Both the position numbers and the translations under genes were made by a program. A stretch of DNA of 37,051 nt from positions 1-37,051 of the forward strand of contig JAFLUF010000013.1 in assembly GCA_022508925.1 (NCBI GenBank). Direction: 5' to 3'. The notes below the pieces were generated by a model that ran no database searches, was not told where the DNA came from, and worked only from the letters and a program-made list of their open reading frames with translations. The stretch's first letter is position 1. Each line of letters starts with the position of its first letter. Source of the stretch: Oscillospiraceae bacterium. GTDB taxonomy: Bacteria > Bacillota > Clostridia > Oscillospirales > Ruminococcaceae. Shown piece by piece: positions 1 through 7,120 of this stretch.

Positions 1-496
1 AGTTATTGCTTGAAGCAAGCATTTCCTGCATATCGGCGGTAGCCATTCCGTATTTGCTCTCGAGGTCCGTTCCGCACATATAGACCATAAGAGTTACAAC
101 ATCTCGGCTTCCTCCCAATATCTGCGTTCTTTTATCACGAGAGCCTGCCGCGACGTTATTGTTTATATCTCCGCCCGAACTTATACCGACGCTGTCATAA
201 GGCTCGGTCGGAATGCTGCCGAGAAGATTGCCGCATGAACCGTTATTGGACAGCAGCACAAAAATAATGATGATAATAGCAAGAATTCCGCCTGTGCCTC
301 CGCCGACCGCGGCTCTTTTTACGCCGCCTCCGCCGGAGGACACGGGTCTTCCCGAATTGCCCGAACTACCCGAAGAAGCTCCGTAGTCCTTCGAGCCGAC
401 TCTGCCGGTGCCGAGTCCGCTGCCGCGGCGGTTTACGCCTTTGCTTTCACCGCTTACGTTTTTATCACGGGAATGAGGTCTGTTTTTGTTGTCCAT
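1..496 (-). CDS. Clostripain-like (peptidase C11 family) protein, 5' part only
   Basis: The gene starts at an ATG (494-496) behind the ribosome site GGAGG and runs off the left edge of the window, giving about 165 residues with no stop. The first 60 or so residues are hydrophilic and Gly/Ser/Arg/Lys rich. A single membrane segment follows (ILAIIIIIFVLL, about residues 74-85), then a short linker, then VTLMVYMCGTDLESKYG and a run of Ala, Met and Glu residues. That block matches the start of the C11 (clostripain/gingipain-fold) domain as I recall it. The catalytic His and Cys lie outside the window, so activity cannot be judged. The protein is likely anchored in the membrane with the protease domain outside. 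It is divergent from feoB and has its own promoter. The fold call is fairly secure; substrate unknown. Confidence 0.75.
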   Translation of the reverse strand, partial: MDNKNRPHSRDKNVSGESKGVNRRGSGLGTGRVGSKDYGASSGSSGNSGRPVSSGGGGVKRAAVGGGTGGILAIIIIIFVLLSNNGSCGNLLGSIPTEPYDSVGISSGGDINNNVAAGSRDKRTQILGGSRDVVTLMVYMCGTDLESKYGMATADMQEMLASSNN

Positions 497-533
497 AATT
501 ACCTCCAACTGCTGTTATGATCCGATTTGTTTT

Positions 534-562
534 ATTATACAAGTTTTTGCGGTATTTGTCAA
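534..562 (-). promoter_or_regulatory. Sigma-A type promoter of the C11 protease gene
   Basis: Read on the minus strand, TTGACA (557-562) and TATAAT (534-539) are both perfect and separated by 17 bases. It lies 38 bases upstream of the ATG at 496. Confidence 0.75.
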
Positions 563-603
563 GTAATGATATTTATTATCCAAAAATGTTTTGTTAAAAA
601 CAC

Positions 604-632
604 TTGACAAAAGATCAAAATGAATGTATAAT
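604..632 (+). promoter_or_regulatory. Sigma-A type promoter of feoB
   Basis: TTGACA (604-609) and TATAAT (627-632) are perfect consensus hexamers with a 17-base spacer. The expected transcript start is near 639, leaving a leader of about 40 bases before the feoB ATG. Confidence 0.85.
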
Positions 633-646
633 ATTATTGCATATAA

Positions 647-665
647 TTAGCTAAGACTAACTGCA
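647..665. promoter_or_regulatory. Possible DtxR/IdeR-family metal-responsive operator
   Basis: TTAGCTAAGACTAACTGCA agrees with the recalled DtxR consensus TTAGGTTAGCCTAACCTAA at 13 of 19 positions by hand count, including TTAG and CTAAC. It sits just downstream of the expected start site and touches the ribosome site AAGGAG (665-670), a position where a bound repressor would block expression. Regulation by iron is an inference. Confidence 0.4.
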
Positions 666-677
666 AGGAGAAACTGT

Positions 678-3026
678 ATGACATTAAAAGAGCTTGGTGT
701 CGGGAAAAGCGGCGTTATCATAAAAACAGGCGGTGAGGGGTCTTTAAGACAGCATTTTCTGGATATGGGAGTGATACCCGGAACGGAGATTACCCTGGTC
801 AAATTCGCGCCTATGGGAGACCCCGCCGAGTTTCGTATACACGACTACGAGCTTACTCTCAGACTTGCGGACGCGGAAAAAATCCTTATAGAACCGCTTG
901 AAACAGAAAAAAAACCTCCAATCGTCTCAAACGAGGCAAAACGCAAAAAAGCTCATCCCGGCTTGGGAGAGGGCGGAAAATATCATGTTAAGGCGGACGA
1001 AAACCCTCTTCCCAAGGGTACTGTGCTGACTTTTGCCTTAGCGGGAAATCAGAACTGCGGAAAAACAACGCTGTTTAACCAGCTTACGGGTTCTAACCGT
1101 CACGTCGGAAATTTCCCCGGAGTTACTGTTGACAGAAAGGACGGCGTGATAAAAAAACACCCCGACACGCTTGTGACCGACCTTCCGGGAATATACTCGA
1201 TGTCTCCGTATACAAGTGAGGAGATCGTAACGCGTGAGTTTATCATAAATGACAAACCGAAGGGTATCATCAATATTGTCGACGCGACAAACATCGAGCG
1301 CAATCTTTATCTTACTATGCAGCTTATGGAGCTTGATGTTCCGATGGTTCTGGCACTCAATATGATGGATGAGATGCGGGAAAACGGCGGAGCGATACTG
1401 ATAAACGAGCTTGAGGATAGATTGGGCATACCCGTTGTTCCGATATCCGCGGCAAAGAACGAAGGCATTGGAGAACTTATAAACCACGCGCTTCACGTCG
1501 CGAGATATCAGGAGCGCCCCGGCAGGATCGACTTTTGCGACAAGAACGACAACGGCGGCGCGGTCCACCGCTGTCTGCACGGAATAATGGAGCTTATCGA
1601 GGATCACGCGATAGCGGCTGGTATTCCTCTGAGATTTGCCGCAAACAAAATCGTTGAGGGCGACAAGCTGATCGAAAACGCGCTTGATCTTAGTCAGAAC
1701 GAAAAAGAAATGATCGAGCATATAGTTTGTCAGATGGAGGAAGAAAGAGGACTCGACCGAAGCGCGGCAATTGCGGATATGCGGTTTACCTTCATTAAGA
1801 GACTTGTAAAGGCCTCGGTTGTGAAGCCGCATGAAAGCCGGGAGCGAGAGCGAAGCAAGAAAATCGACAAGATACTTACGGGCAAATACACCGCTATCCC
1901 TTCGTTCATACTTATCATGTCGGCGATCTTTTTCCTTACCTTTAATGTGATCGGCGCGTTTTTGCAGGACTGGCTCGAAGTTGGGATAGAAGCGCTTTCG
2001 GAGCTTACGGACAAAGCCCTTACCTCAATGAATGTAAACGCCGTGCTTCACTCGCTGGTTATTGACGGAGTGTTTGCGGGTGTGGGAAGTATGCTAAGCT
2101 TTTTGCCGCTGATAGTGGTGCTGTTCTTCTTTTTGTCACTGCTTGAGGACAGCGGTTATATGGCGAGAGTCGCGTTTGTAATGGATAAGCTGCTGAGGAA
2201 GATCGGACTTTCCGGAAGAAGCATTGTGCCTATGCTGATAGGCTTCGGCTGTACGGTGCCCGGGATAATGGCGTCGAGAACCCTTCCATCCGAGCGCGAC
2301 AGAAAAATGACGGTAATGCTCACACCGTTTATGAGTTGCTCGGCAAAGCTGCCGATATACAGTTTTTTCGCGGCGGCGTTCTTTCCCGACTTTTCGTGGC
2401 TGGTTATGATAGCGCTGTATTTCGGCGGCATACTTACGGGAATAATCGTGGCGTTAATTTCACGGAAAACCGCTTTTCGCGGAGAGGCTGTGCCGTTTGT
2501 AATGGAACTTCCGAACTACAGAATGCCGGGAGCGAAAAATGTCGCAATGCTTTTGTGGGACAAAGCAAAAGATTTTTTACAGCGCGCGTTTACGGTGATT
2601 TTTATCGCGACTATCGTGATCTGGTTTTTTGAGAATTTCAACTACAAGTTCACATTGGTAGAATCCTCTCAGGAAAGTATGCTTGCGGGAATAGCGGGCT
2701 TTATCGCTCCTATCTTCAAACCGCTCGGTTTTGGAGACTGGAGGATATGCACGTCGCTTATCGCCGGATTTATGGCAAAGGAGAGCGTTGTGTCGTCGGT
2801 TTCGGTGCTGTTTGGAAATACAGAGGCGCTCACCGCCCTGCTTTCCGCGGTGGACACAGCCGCGCTTTTAACTTTCTGTCTGCTTTATACGCCCTGCGTC
2901 GCGGCAATATCCTCCGTAAGGCGCGAGCTCGGCGGAAAATGGGCGGCGGGAGTTGTTATCGGGCAATGCGCTGTCGCGTGGGTAATGGCGTTTATTGTGA
3001 GAATGGTTGGATATCTGGTTACATAA
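678..3026 (+). CDS. feoB: Ferrous iron transporter FeoB with N-terminal FeoA domain
   Basis: This is a 782-residue inner-membrane Fe(II) uptake protein. Residues 1-75 form a FeoA (SH3-like) domain fused to FeoB instead of being a separate gene. The G domain follows a charged linker: G1 GNQNCGKTTLFN (123-134), switch Thr150, G3 DLPG (168-171), G4 NMMD (228-231) and G5 SAA (257-259). The C-terminal half holds the membrane core with the paired gate regions, including GFGCTVPGIMASRTLP and the later FMAKESVVSSVSVLF. The family usually has Pro where this protein has Gln125 in G1. Length is normal for a FeoA-FeoB fusion. The start is set by AAGGAG seven bases before the ATG. No separate feoA or feoC is adjacent. 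A strong promoter and possible DtxR-type box precede it, and a structured element follows the stop by 42 bases. Confidence 0.97.
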   Translation: MTLKELGVGKSGVIIKTGGEGSLRQHFLDMGVIPGTEITLVKFAPMGDPAEFRIHDYELTLRLADAEKILIEPLETEKKPPIVSNEAKRKKAHPGLGEGGKYHVKADENPLPKGTVLTFALAGNQNCGKTTLFNQLTGSNRHVGNFPGVTVDRKDGVIKKHPDTLVTDLPGIYSMSPYTSEEIVTREFIINDKPKGIINIVDATNIERNLYLTMQLMELDVPMVLALNMMDEMRENGGAILINELEDRLGIPVVPISAAKNEGIGELINHALHVARYQERPGRIDFCDKNDNGGAVHRCLHGIMELIEDHAIAAGIPLRFAANKIVEGDKLIENALDLSQNEKEMIEHIVCQMEEERGLDRSAAIADMRFTFIKRLVKASVVKPHESRERERSKKIDKILTGKYTAIPSFILIMSAIFFLTFNVIGAFLQDWLEVGIEALSELTDKALTSMNVNAVLHSLVIDGVFAGVGSMLSFLPLIVVLFFFLSLLEDSGYMARVAFVMDKLLRKIGLSGRSIVPMLIGFGCTVPGIMASRTLPSERDRKMTVMLTPFMSCSAKLPIYSFFAAAFFPDFSWLVMIALYFGGILTGIIVALISRKTAFRGEAVPFVMELPNYRMPGAKNVAMLLWDKAKDFLQRAFTVIFIATIVIWFFENFNYKFTLVESSQESMLAGIAGFIAPIFKPLGFGDWRICTSLIAGFMAKESVVSSVSVLFGNTEALTALLSAVDTAALLTFCLLYTPCVAAISSVRRELGGKWAAGVVIGQCAVAWVMAFIVRMVGYLVT

Positions 3027-3068
3027 CAACAGACGAGCCGAGAAAAGATCCAATTGAACAGTAAAAAA

Positions 3069-3182
3069 CCCCGCTCGAAGGCGAGCCGCCTTTTGCAATA
3101 CGTCTCACGCGTGAAACGTTGTCAAAGGTTGTGACTCGAATCGTGCGATACTTCTATATCGCACGCACCCTAATGAGCGGGG
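3069..3182 (+). repeat. Structured repeated element, copy A
   Basis: It shares an 89-base ungapped core with a second element at 20892-21015 (75 of 89 identical by hand count, AAGGCGAGCC to CGCACGC). The outer stem is CCCCGCTC (3069-3076) with GAGCGGGG (3175-3182). Inside are hairpins AAGGCG/CGCCTT (3078-3092), CGT/ACG around a CTC loop, and GTGCGATA/TATCGCAC (3143-3164). The stretch GAAACGTTGTCAAAGG is unchanged between copies. It lies between the convergent genes feoB and a BspA-like gene. On the minus strand the outer stem is followed by TTTTTT, so this copy may also end transcription of the BspA-like gene. I do not recognise it as a known RNA family. Confidence 0.7.
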
Positions 3183-3189
3183 CTGAATT

Positions 3190-4617
3190 TTAACCATACA
3201 GTTTTAGCCATTCGTCAAGCGTATAGGTCTTGCCTTTATACGTTATGCTCGTAAGACCTATACAGCCCTCAAAAACATAATTACTGACTGAGGTCACACT
3301 GTCGGGAATCGTTATGCTTTGAAGGCTTATGCAATTGGCAAACGCACCGGAATCAATAGAGGTAACGCCGTTACCGATTTTTACTCTCGCAAGGCTTGTG
3401 CAGTCACAGAAAGCATGATATTTGATTTTGGTCACGCTGTCAGGAATTGTAATACTTTTAAGACTGTGGCATTCAAGAAACGCCATAGCACCTATCGTTT
3501 TCACACCGTCCGGAACAGCAACCTCTACCGCATTGTACAGACAGTCTGCGACCTCATAATCAACAATATATAATCCGTTTTCGTCATAAGGGTATTTATT
3601 GTAATCATATATGACATTTTCTATCTCACTTAAAGGAAATTCTTTTTGCTTATAATATATGCTTTCAAGACATACGCAATATTTGAAAACATCGTGGTCA
3701 AGCGTTTTAACACTGTCGCCGAGATATACGCTTGTAAGAGACATACAGTTTTGAAAGGCGCCGTATCCGATCATTGTAACGCCGTTACCTATTTTTGCGC
3801 TCGTAAGGCTTATACAATTTTGAAACGCGCCGTATCCTATCTCGGTAACACTGTCCGGAACATCTATGCTTGTAAGACTTTTGCAGTTATAAAAAGCATT
3901 ATCACCGATATATTTCACGCCGTTTCCGATTTTAGCGCTGATGAGACTTTCGCAATTATAAAATGCGCCCTCGTCAATATAAGCAACACTATCGGGTATG
4001 GTAATATCTATAAGATCTGAGCATTCGCTGAAAGAAAACCCGCCTATGTAGGTCACACTTTCAGGGATAGTTATACGCGTAAGGCTTTTACAACCGCTGA
4101 ATGCTCCGTCGATTGAGGTAACGTTATTTCCAAGATATACGCCCGCGAGATTTGTACAGCCATTGAAAGCGCCATTGCGAAGCTCGGTCACGCTGTCGGG
4201 AATAGTAATGCTTGTAAGGCTTGTGCAATCATTGAAAGCATAATCCCCTATCATAGTCACGCTGTCGGGAATTGTTACGCTTGTCAACTTGTCACAGCAG
4301 TTAAACGCAAAATCGCCTATCGAGGTTACGCCGTCGGGAATGACAACCTGTTTGATATCTTTATAATAACAGCCGATTACCTTATTATTCTCGATACTCA
4401 GTCCGTAGTTGAACGGAGAGGCATCGGAATCGCCATAAGAGCTGCTTTGCAAATCGTCATAGGAATTTGAGCTGTCATAAGAATTGCTGTGGGAATTATC
4501 GAAGCTGTCAGAATCATTCCACAGGGAATCAAGCCATCTTGAAAAACTGCTGCATCCGCAAAGCATAACTGCCGTTAACACAGTAAGCGCCGCCGCGCCA
4601 ATTTTTCTTAGTCTCAC
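3190..4617 (-). CDS. BspA-like leucine-rich repeat lipoprotein (475 aa)
   Basis: The protein starts at a GTG (4615-4617) with GGAGG seven bases upstream. It has a signal sequence with lipobox LCGC (Cys at about 22), then a Ser/Asp/Tyr-rich spacer to about residue 65. The remainder is a run of about 23-residue repeats of the treponemal/BspA class, with consensus LTSITIPDSVTxIGxxAF then xxC. The repeats are interrupted near residues 315-355 by a non-repeat insert rich in Tyr and Asp. Such lipoproteins sit on the outer face of the membrane and typically bind surfaces, host proteins or polymers; the ligand here is unknown. It ends with a tail containing YKGKTYTLDEWLKLYG, close to the tail of the second BspA-like protein (7119-9143). 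It is convergent with feoB. Confidence 0.88.
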   Translation of the reverse strand: MRLRKIGAAALTVLTAVMLCGCSSFSRWLDSLWNDSDSFDNSHSNSYDSSNSYDDLQSSSYGDSDASPFNYGLSIENNKVIGCYYKDIKQVVIPDGVTSIGDFAFNCCDKLTSVTIPDSVTMIGDYAFNDCTSLTSITIPDSVTELRNGAFNGCTNLAGVYLGNNVTSIDGAFSGCKSLTRITIPESVTYIGGFSFSECSDLIDITIPDSVAYIDEGAFYNCESLISAKIGNGVKYIGDNAFYNCKSLTSIDVPDSVTEIGYGAFQNCISLTSAKIGNGVTMIGYGAFQNCMSLTSVYLGDSVKTLDHDVFKYCVCLESIYYKQKEFPLSEIENVIYDYNKYPYDENGLYIVDYEVADCLYNAVEVAVPDGVKTIGAMAFLECHSLKSITIPDSVTKIKYHAFCDCTSLARVKIGNGVTSIDSGAFANCISLQSITIPDSVTSVSNYVFEGCIGLTSITYKGKTYTLDEWLKLYG

Positions 4618-4656
4618 ACCATCGCCTCCAATATAATATCCGGCATTTCCACAATC

Positions 4657-4686
4657 ATTTTACCATAAAAAGACGGTGTCAGACAA
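4657..4686 (-). promoter_or_regulatory. Possible promoter of the smaller BspA-like gene
   Basis: On the minus strand TTGTCT (4681-4686) and TAAAAT (4657-4662) are spaced by 18 bases, about 40 bases before the GTG start. The match is only moderate. Confidence 0.4.
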
Positions 4687-4811
4687 TCGGCTTAATAACT
4701 AAAAATATATTTAATCATACGAAAATCATATATGATATGCACAAAAACATCTTGCGGGACTTTGGAATGTCGTATGAAATTAATGTATAAAAAATTTTAT
4801 ATAATTATATA

Positions 4812-4840
4812 TTGACGAAAGATTAAAAAAATTGTATAAT
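4812..4840 (+). promoter_or_regulatory. Sigma-A type promoter of the kinase-hydrogenase operon
   Basis: TTGACG (4812-4817) and TATAAT (4835-4840) with a 17-base spacer. A TTG codon at 4832 in frame with the next gene lies inside this promoter and so cannot be its start. Confidence 0.8.
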
Positions 4841-4867
4841 AAGAAAAATAAATCAAGGGGGTCGGTT

Positions 4868-5611
4868 ATGGGAAGCAATGAAAACATCATCGCGGAAAGA
4901 CAAACGAAAACCGTTTACCGCGAGGGGGACAAATGCATAAAAGGCTTTGGCAGCGGATTTACAAAGTCGGATGTGCTTAACGAGGCGCTCAGCCAATCGA
5001 GAGTTGAGGAAACGGGACTGAGAATACCGAAAATTCTTGACGTTACCGAGATAAACGGACAGTGGTCCATTGTTTCGGAGTTTATCGAGGGCAAAACGCT
5101 TTCGGCGCTTATGAAGGAGTTTCCCGAAAAGCGCGAGGAGCATATCAATTTACTGACAGATCTTCAAATCGAGGTACACTCTAAAAACAATAATATGCTT
5201 ATCAAGCTGAGAGACAAGCTCCACCGAGAGATATGCAGCTCGGAGATAGAAGCGACAACGCGCTTTGACCTTCACGCGAGACTTGAAGGAATGCCGAAGC
5301 ATGACAAGATATGCCACGGGGATTTCTGTCCGTCAAACATTATAATCACCGAGGACGGAACGCCGTACATAGTGGACTGGTCTCAGGTGTCCCAGGGAAA
5401 TGCCTCGGGCGACGCGGCATGGAGTTATCTCACTATTTATATGTCGTGGGGCGAAGAGGCAGCGGAGCGCTATCTTGAGCTGTTCTGTGAAAAGGGCGGG
5501 ATAGATAAACGGTATGTTCAGAGGTGGATGCCGATAATCGCGGCGGCGCGGCTTTCGCTTGAAAAACCCGAAGAACATGATTTCCTGTTTAAATGGGCTA
5601 ATGTTGTTTGA
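4868..5611 (+). CDS. APH-fold (aminoglycoside phosphotransferase / choline kinase family) kinase
   Basis: This 247-residue protein has the protein-kinase-like phosphotransferase fold. The catalytic loop is HGDFCPSN (150-157), with Asp152 as likely base and Asn157 as metal ligand. The metal-binding Asp170 follows in VDWS. The N-lobe is short, with EFIEG near residue 71 marking the hinge. The start is ATG 4868 because AAGGGGG lies just upstream and earlier in-frame codons fall in the promoter. The family includes antibiotic kinases, choline kinases and many small-metabolite kinases. Sequence alone does not give the substrate, and resistance should not be assumed. The next gene, a [FeFe] hydrogenase, starts 21 bases downstream with no terminator between, so the two are probably co-transcribed. 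Confidence 0.8.
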   Translation: MGSNENIIAERQTKTVYREGDKCIKGFGSGFTKSDVLNEALSQSRVEETGLRIPKILDVTEINGQWSIVSEFIEGKTLSALMKEFPEKREEHINLLTDLQIEVHSKNNNMLIKLRDKLHREICSSEIEATTRFDLHARLEGMPKHDKICHGDFCPSNIIITEDGTPYIVDWSQVSQGNASGDAAWSYLTIYMSWGEEAAERYLELFCEKGGIDKRYVQRWMPIIAAARLSLEKPEEHDFLFKWANVV

Positions 5612-5632
5612 TCAGTTTAATGAGGATTTAAT

Positions 5633-7072
5633 ATGAAAAGATTTGATACCAAGGTCCAGTACCTTAAATACAAGGTTTTGAGAGAAGTCGCGCATCAGGC
5701 ATGGCAAGGCACATTATATGAAAATCTGCTGGATATACCGAAAATAATCGTGCCGACCAATACTCCGACAATGCGCTGTTGCGTTTACAAGGAGAGAGCT
5801 ATACTTGCCGAGCGTGTTAAAATCGCTACCGGCGGCAGAAAAGAAAATCCTAATGTTATCGAGGTCATAGATACCGCGTGCGACGAGTGTCCCGTGGGCG
5901 GATTTGAAGTTACAAACGCGTGCAGAGGCTGTCTTGCTCATCACTGTGAGGACGCGTGCAGATTCGGGGCTATCTCGTTCAATCAAAACCACGAGGCACA
6001 GATAGACAAGACAAAATGTAAGGAGTGCGGAGCCTGCGCTAAGGTCTGCCCGTACACCGCCATTGTCAGCAGAAAGCGCCCGTGTCAGAGCGCCTGCAAA
6101 GTAAAGGCGATAACAATGGACGAAAACCGTTCGGCGGAGATAGACAACTCGAAGTGTATTTCCTGCGGAGCGTGTGTTTATATGTGTCCTTTCGGGGCGA
6201 TAATGGACAAATCGTACATAATCAACGTTGTGGATATGCTGAAAAAGAGCGGGGAGCGCGGCGACAGGGTCTATGCGGTAATTGCTCCCGCGTTTGTCAG
6301 TCAGTTCGGCTATGTAAAGCCGGGACAGGTCGTCGCGGGACTTACCGCGCTTGGATTCCACTCGGTCGTTGAGGTAGCGCTCGGGGCGGATATCGTTGCA
6401 CAGTCCGAATCCGCGGAGCTTGCGGAAAAGGGATTTCTGACAAGCTCGTGCTGCCCTGCGTTTGTAGGCTTTATCCACCATGAATTTCCGGATATGGTCG
6501 GTATGATATCGCACAATCCCTCCCCTATGGCGGCTATCGCGAGGTTTATCAAGAAATCGGACGACAAGGCAAAGGTCGTGTTTATAGGTCCGTGCACGGC
6601 GAAGAAAACAGAAGCGCAGAGAGAAGACGTAAAGCCGTATGTTGACGCGGTAATGACCTTTGAGGAGCTTCAGGCGCTGTTTGACAGCCGCGATGATCTT
6701 GATATAACCACACTTGAGGAGGAACCTCTCGACGGCGCGTCGTATTACGGAAGGATATTGGCGAGAAGCGGCGGTCTTACTGCGGCTGTTGAAGAGGCTG
6801 TAAAGGAACAGAATCTCGATATAGAGCTTAAGCCAAGCGTCTGCAACGGAATCGAAGAATGCAAGGTTGCTCTTCTGAAGAAAAGCAAGAATATGCTTGA
6901 CGCCAATTTTATCGAGGGTATGGCTTGCATAGGCGGCTGTATAGGCGGCGCGGGCTGTGTTACTCACGGAGAGAAAAACAAGGCGGAAATCGACAAGTTC
7001 GGAAAAGAGGCTCAGGAGCAGACAATTCTCGGAGCGCTTTCCAATCTTGAAAAGCAGGAACAGACCGTGTAA
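5633..7072 (+). CDS. Group B [FeFe] hydrogenase with N-terminal 4Fe-4S domains
   Basis: This 479-residue cytosolic iron-sulfur protein interconverts protons and H2, probably with ferredoxin as partner. The N-terminal half carries Cys-rich cluster sites: CDECP (83-87), CRGC with CEDAC (97-109), a CKECGACAKVCP motif (129-140), another CQSAC (151-155) and CISCGACVYMCP (175-186). The H-cluster motifs are TSSCCPAF (270-277), IGPCTAKK (318-325) and EGMACIGGCIGGAGC (428-442). The doubled Cys in the first motif and the overall form fit the group B class (B1/B3), not the better studied group A enzymes. Neither HydE, HydF nor HydG maturases are in the window, so they must be elsewhere. It is the last gene of the operon, followed by a clear terminator. 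Confidence 0.9.
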   Translation: MKRFDTKVQYLKYKVLREVAHQAWQGTLYENLLDIPKIIVPTNTPTMRCCVYKERAILAERVKIATGGRKENPNVIEVIDTACDECPVGGFEVTNACRGCLAHHCEDACRFGAISFNQNHEAQIDKTKCKECGACAKVCPYTAIVSRKRPCQSACKVKAITMDENRSAEIDNSKCISCGACVYMCPFGAIMDKSYIINVVDMLKKSGERGDRVYAVIAPAFVSQFGYVKPGQVVAGLTALGFHSVVEVALGADIVAQSESAELAEKGFLTSSCCPAFVGFIHHEFPDMVGMISHNPSPMAAIARFIKKSDDKAKVVFIGPCTAKKTEAQREDVKPYVDAVMTFEELQALFDSRDDLDITTLEEEPLDGASYYGRILARSGGLTAAVEEAVKEQNLDIELKPSVCNGIEECKVALLKKSKNMLDANFIEGMACIGGCIGGAGCVTHGEKNKAEIDKFGKEAQEQTILGALSNLEKQEQTV

Positions 7073-7088
7073 AACATTACAGTAATTA

Positions 7089-7120
7089 CCCCCCACTCAT
7101 ATAAGTGGGGGTCAATTTTT
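7089..7120 (+). terminator. Intrinsic terminator after the hydrogenase
   Basis: CCCCCACT pairs with AGTGGGGG around a CATATA loop, followed by TCAATTTTT. It lies 16 bases past the hydrogenase stop. Confidence 0.85.

Noticed and set aside
1038-1832. 264-codon reading frame antisense to feoB
   Set aside because: No conserved motif or start signals, and FeoB clearly owns this stretch.
3128-3145. tRNA T-loop-like TCGAATC in copy A of the structured element
   Set aside because: No acceptor or anticodon arms around it, and copy B reads TTGAATT, so the resemblance is by chance.
4832-4867. TTG start extending the APH-fold kinase gene by 12 codons
   Set aside because: It lies inside the promoter (-10 at 4835-4840). 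The ATG at 4868 has a ribosome site.
5714-7096. 460-codon reading frame antisense to the hydrogenase
   Set aside because: It mirrors strong GC-biased codon use in the hydrogenase gene; no recognisable domain, ribosome site or promoter.
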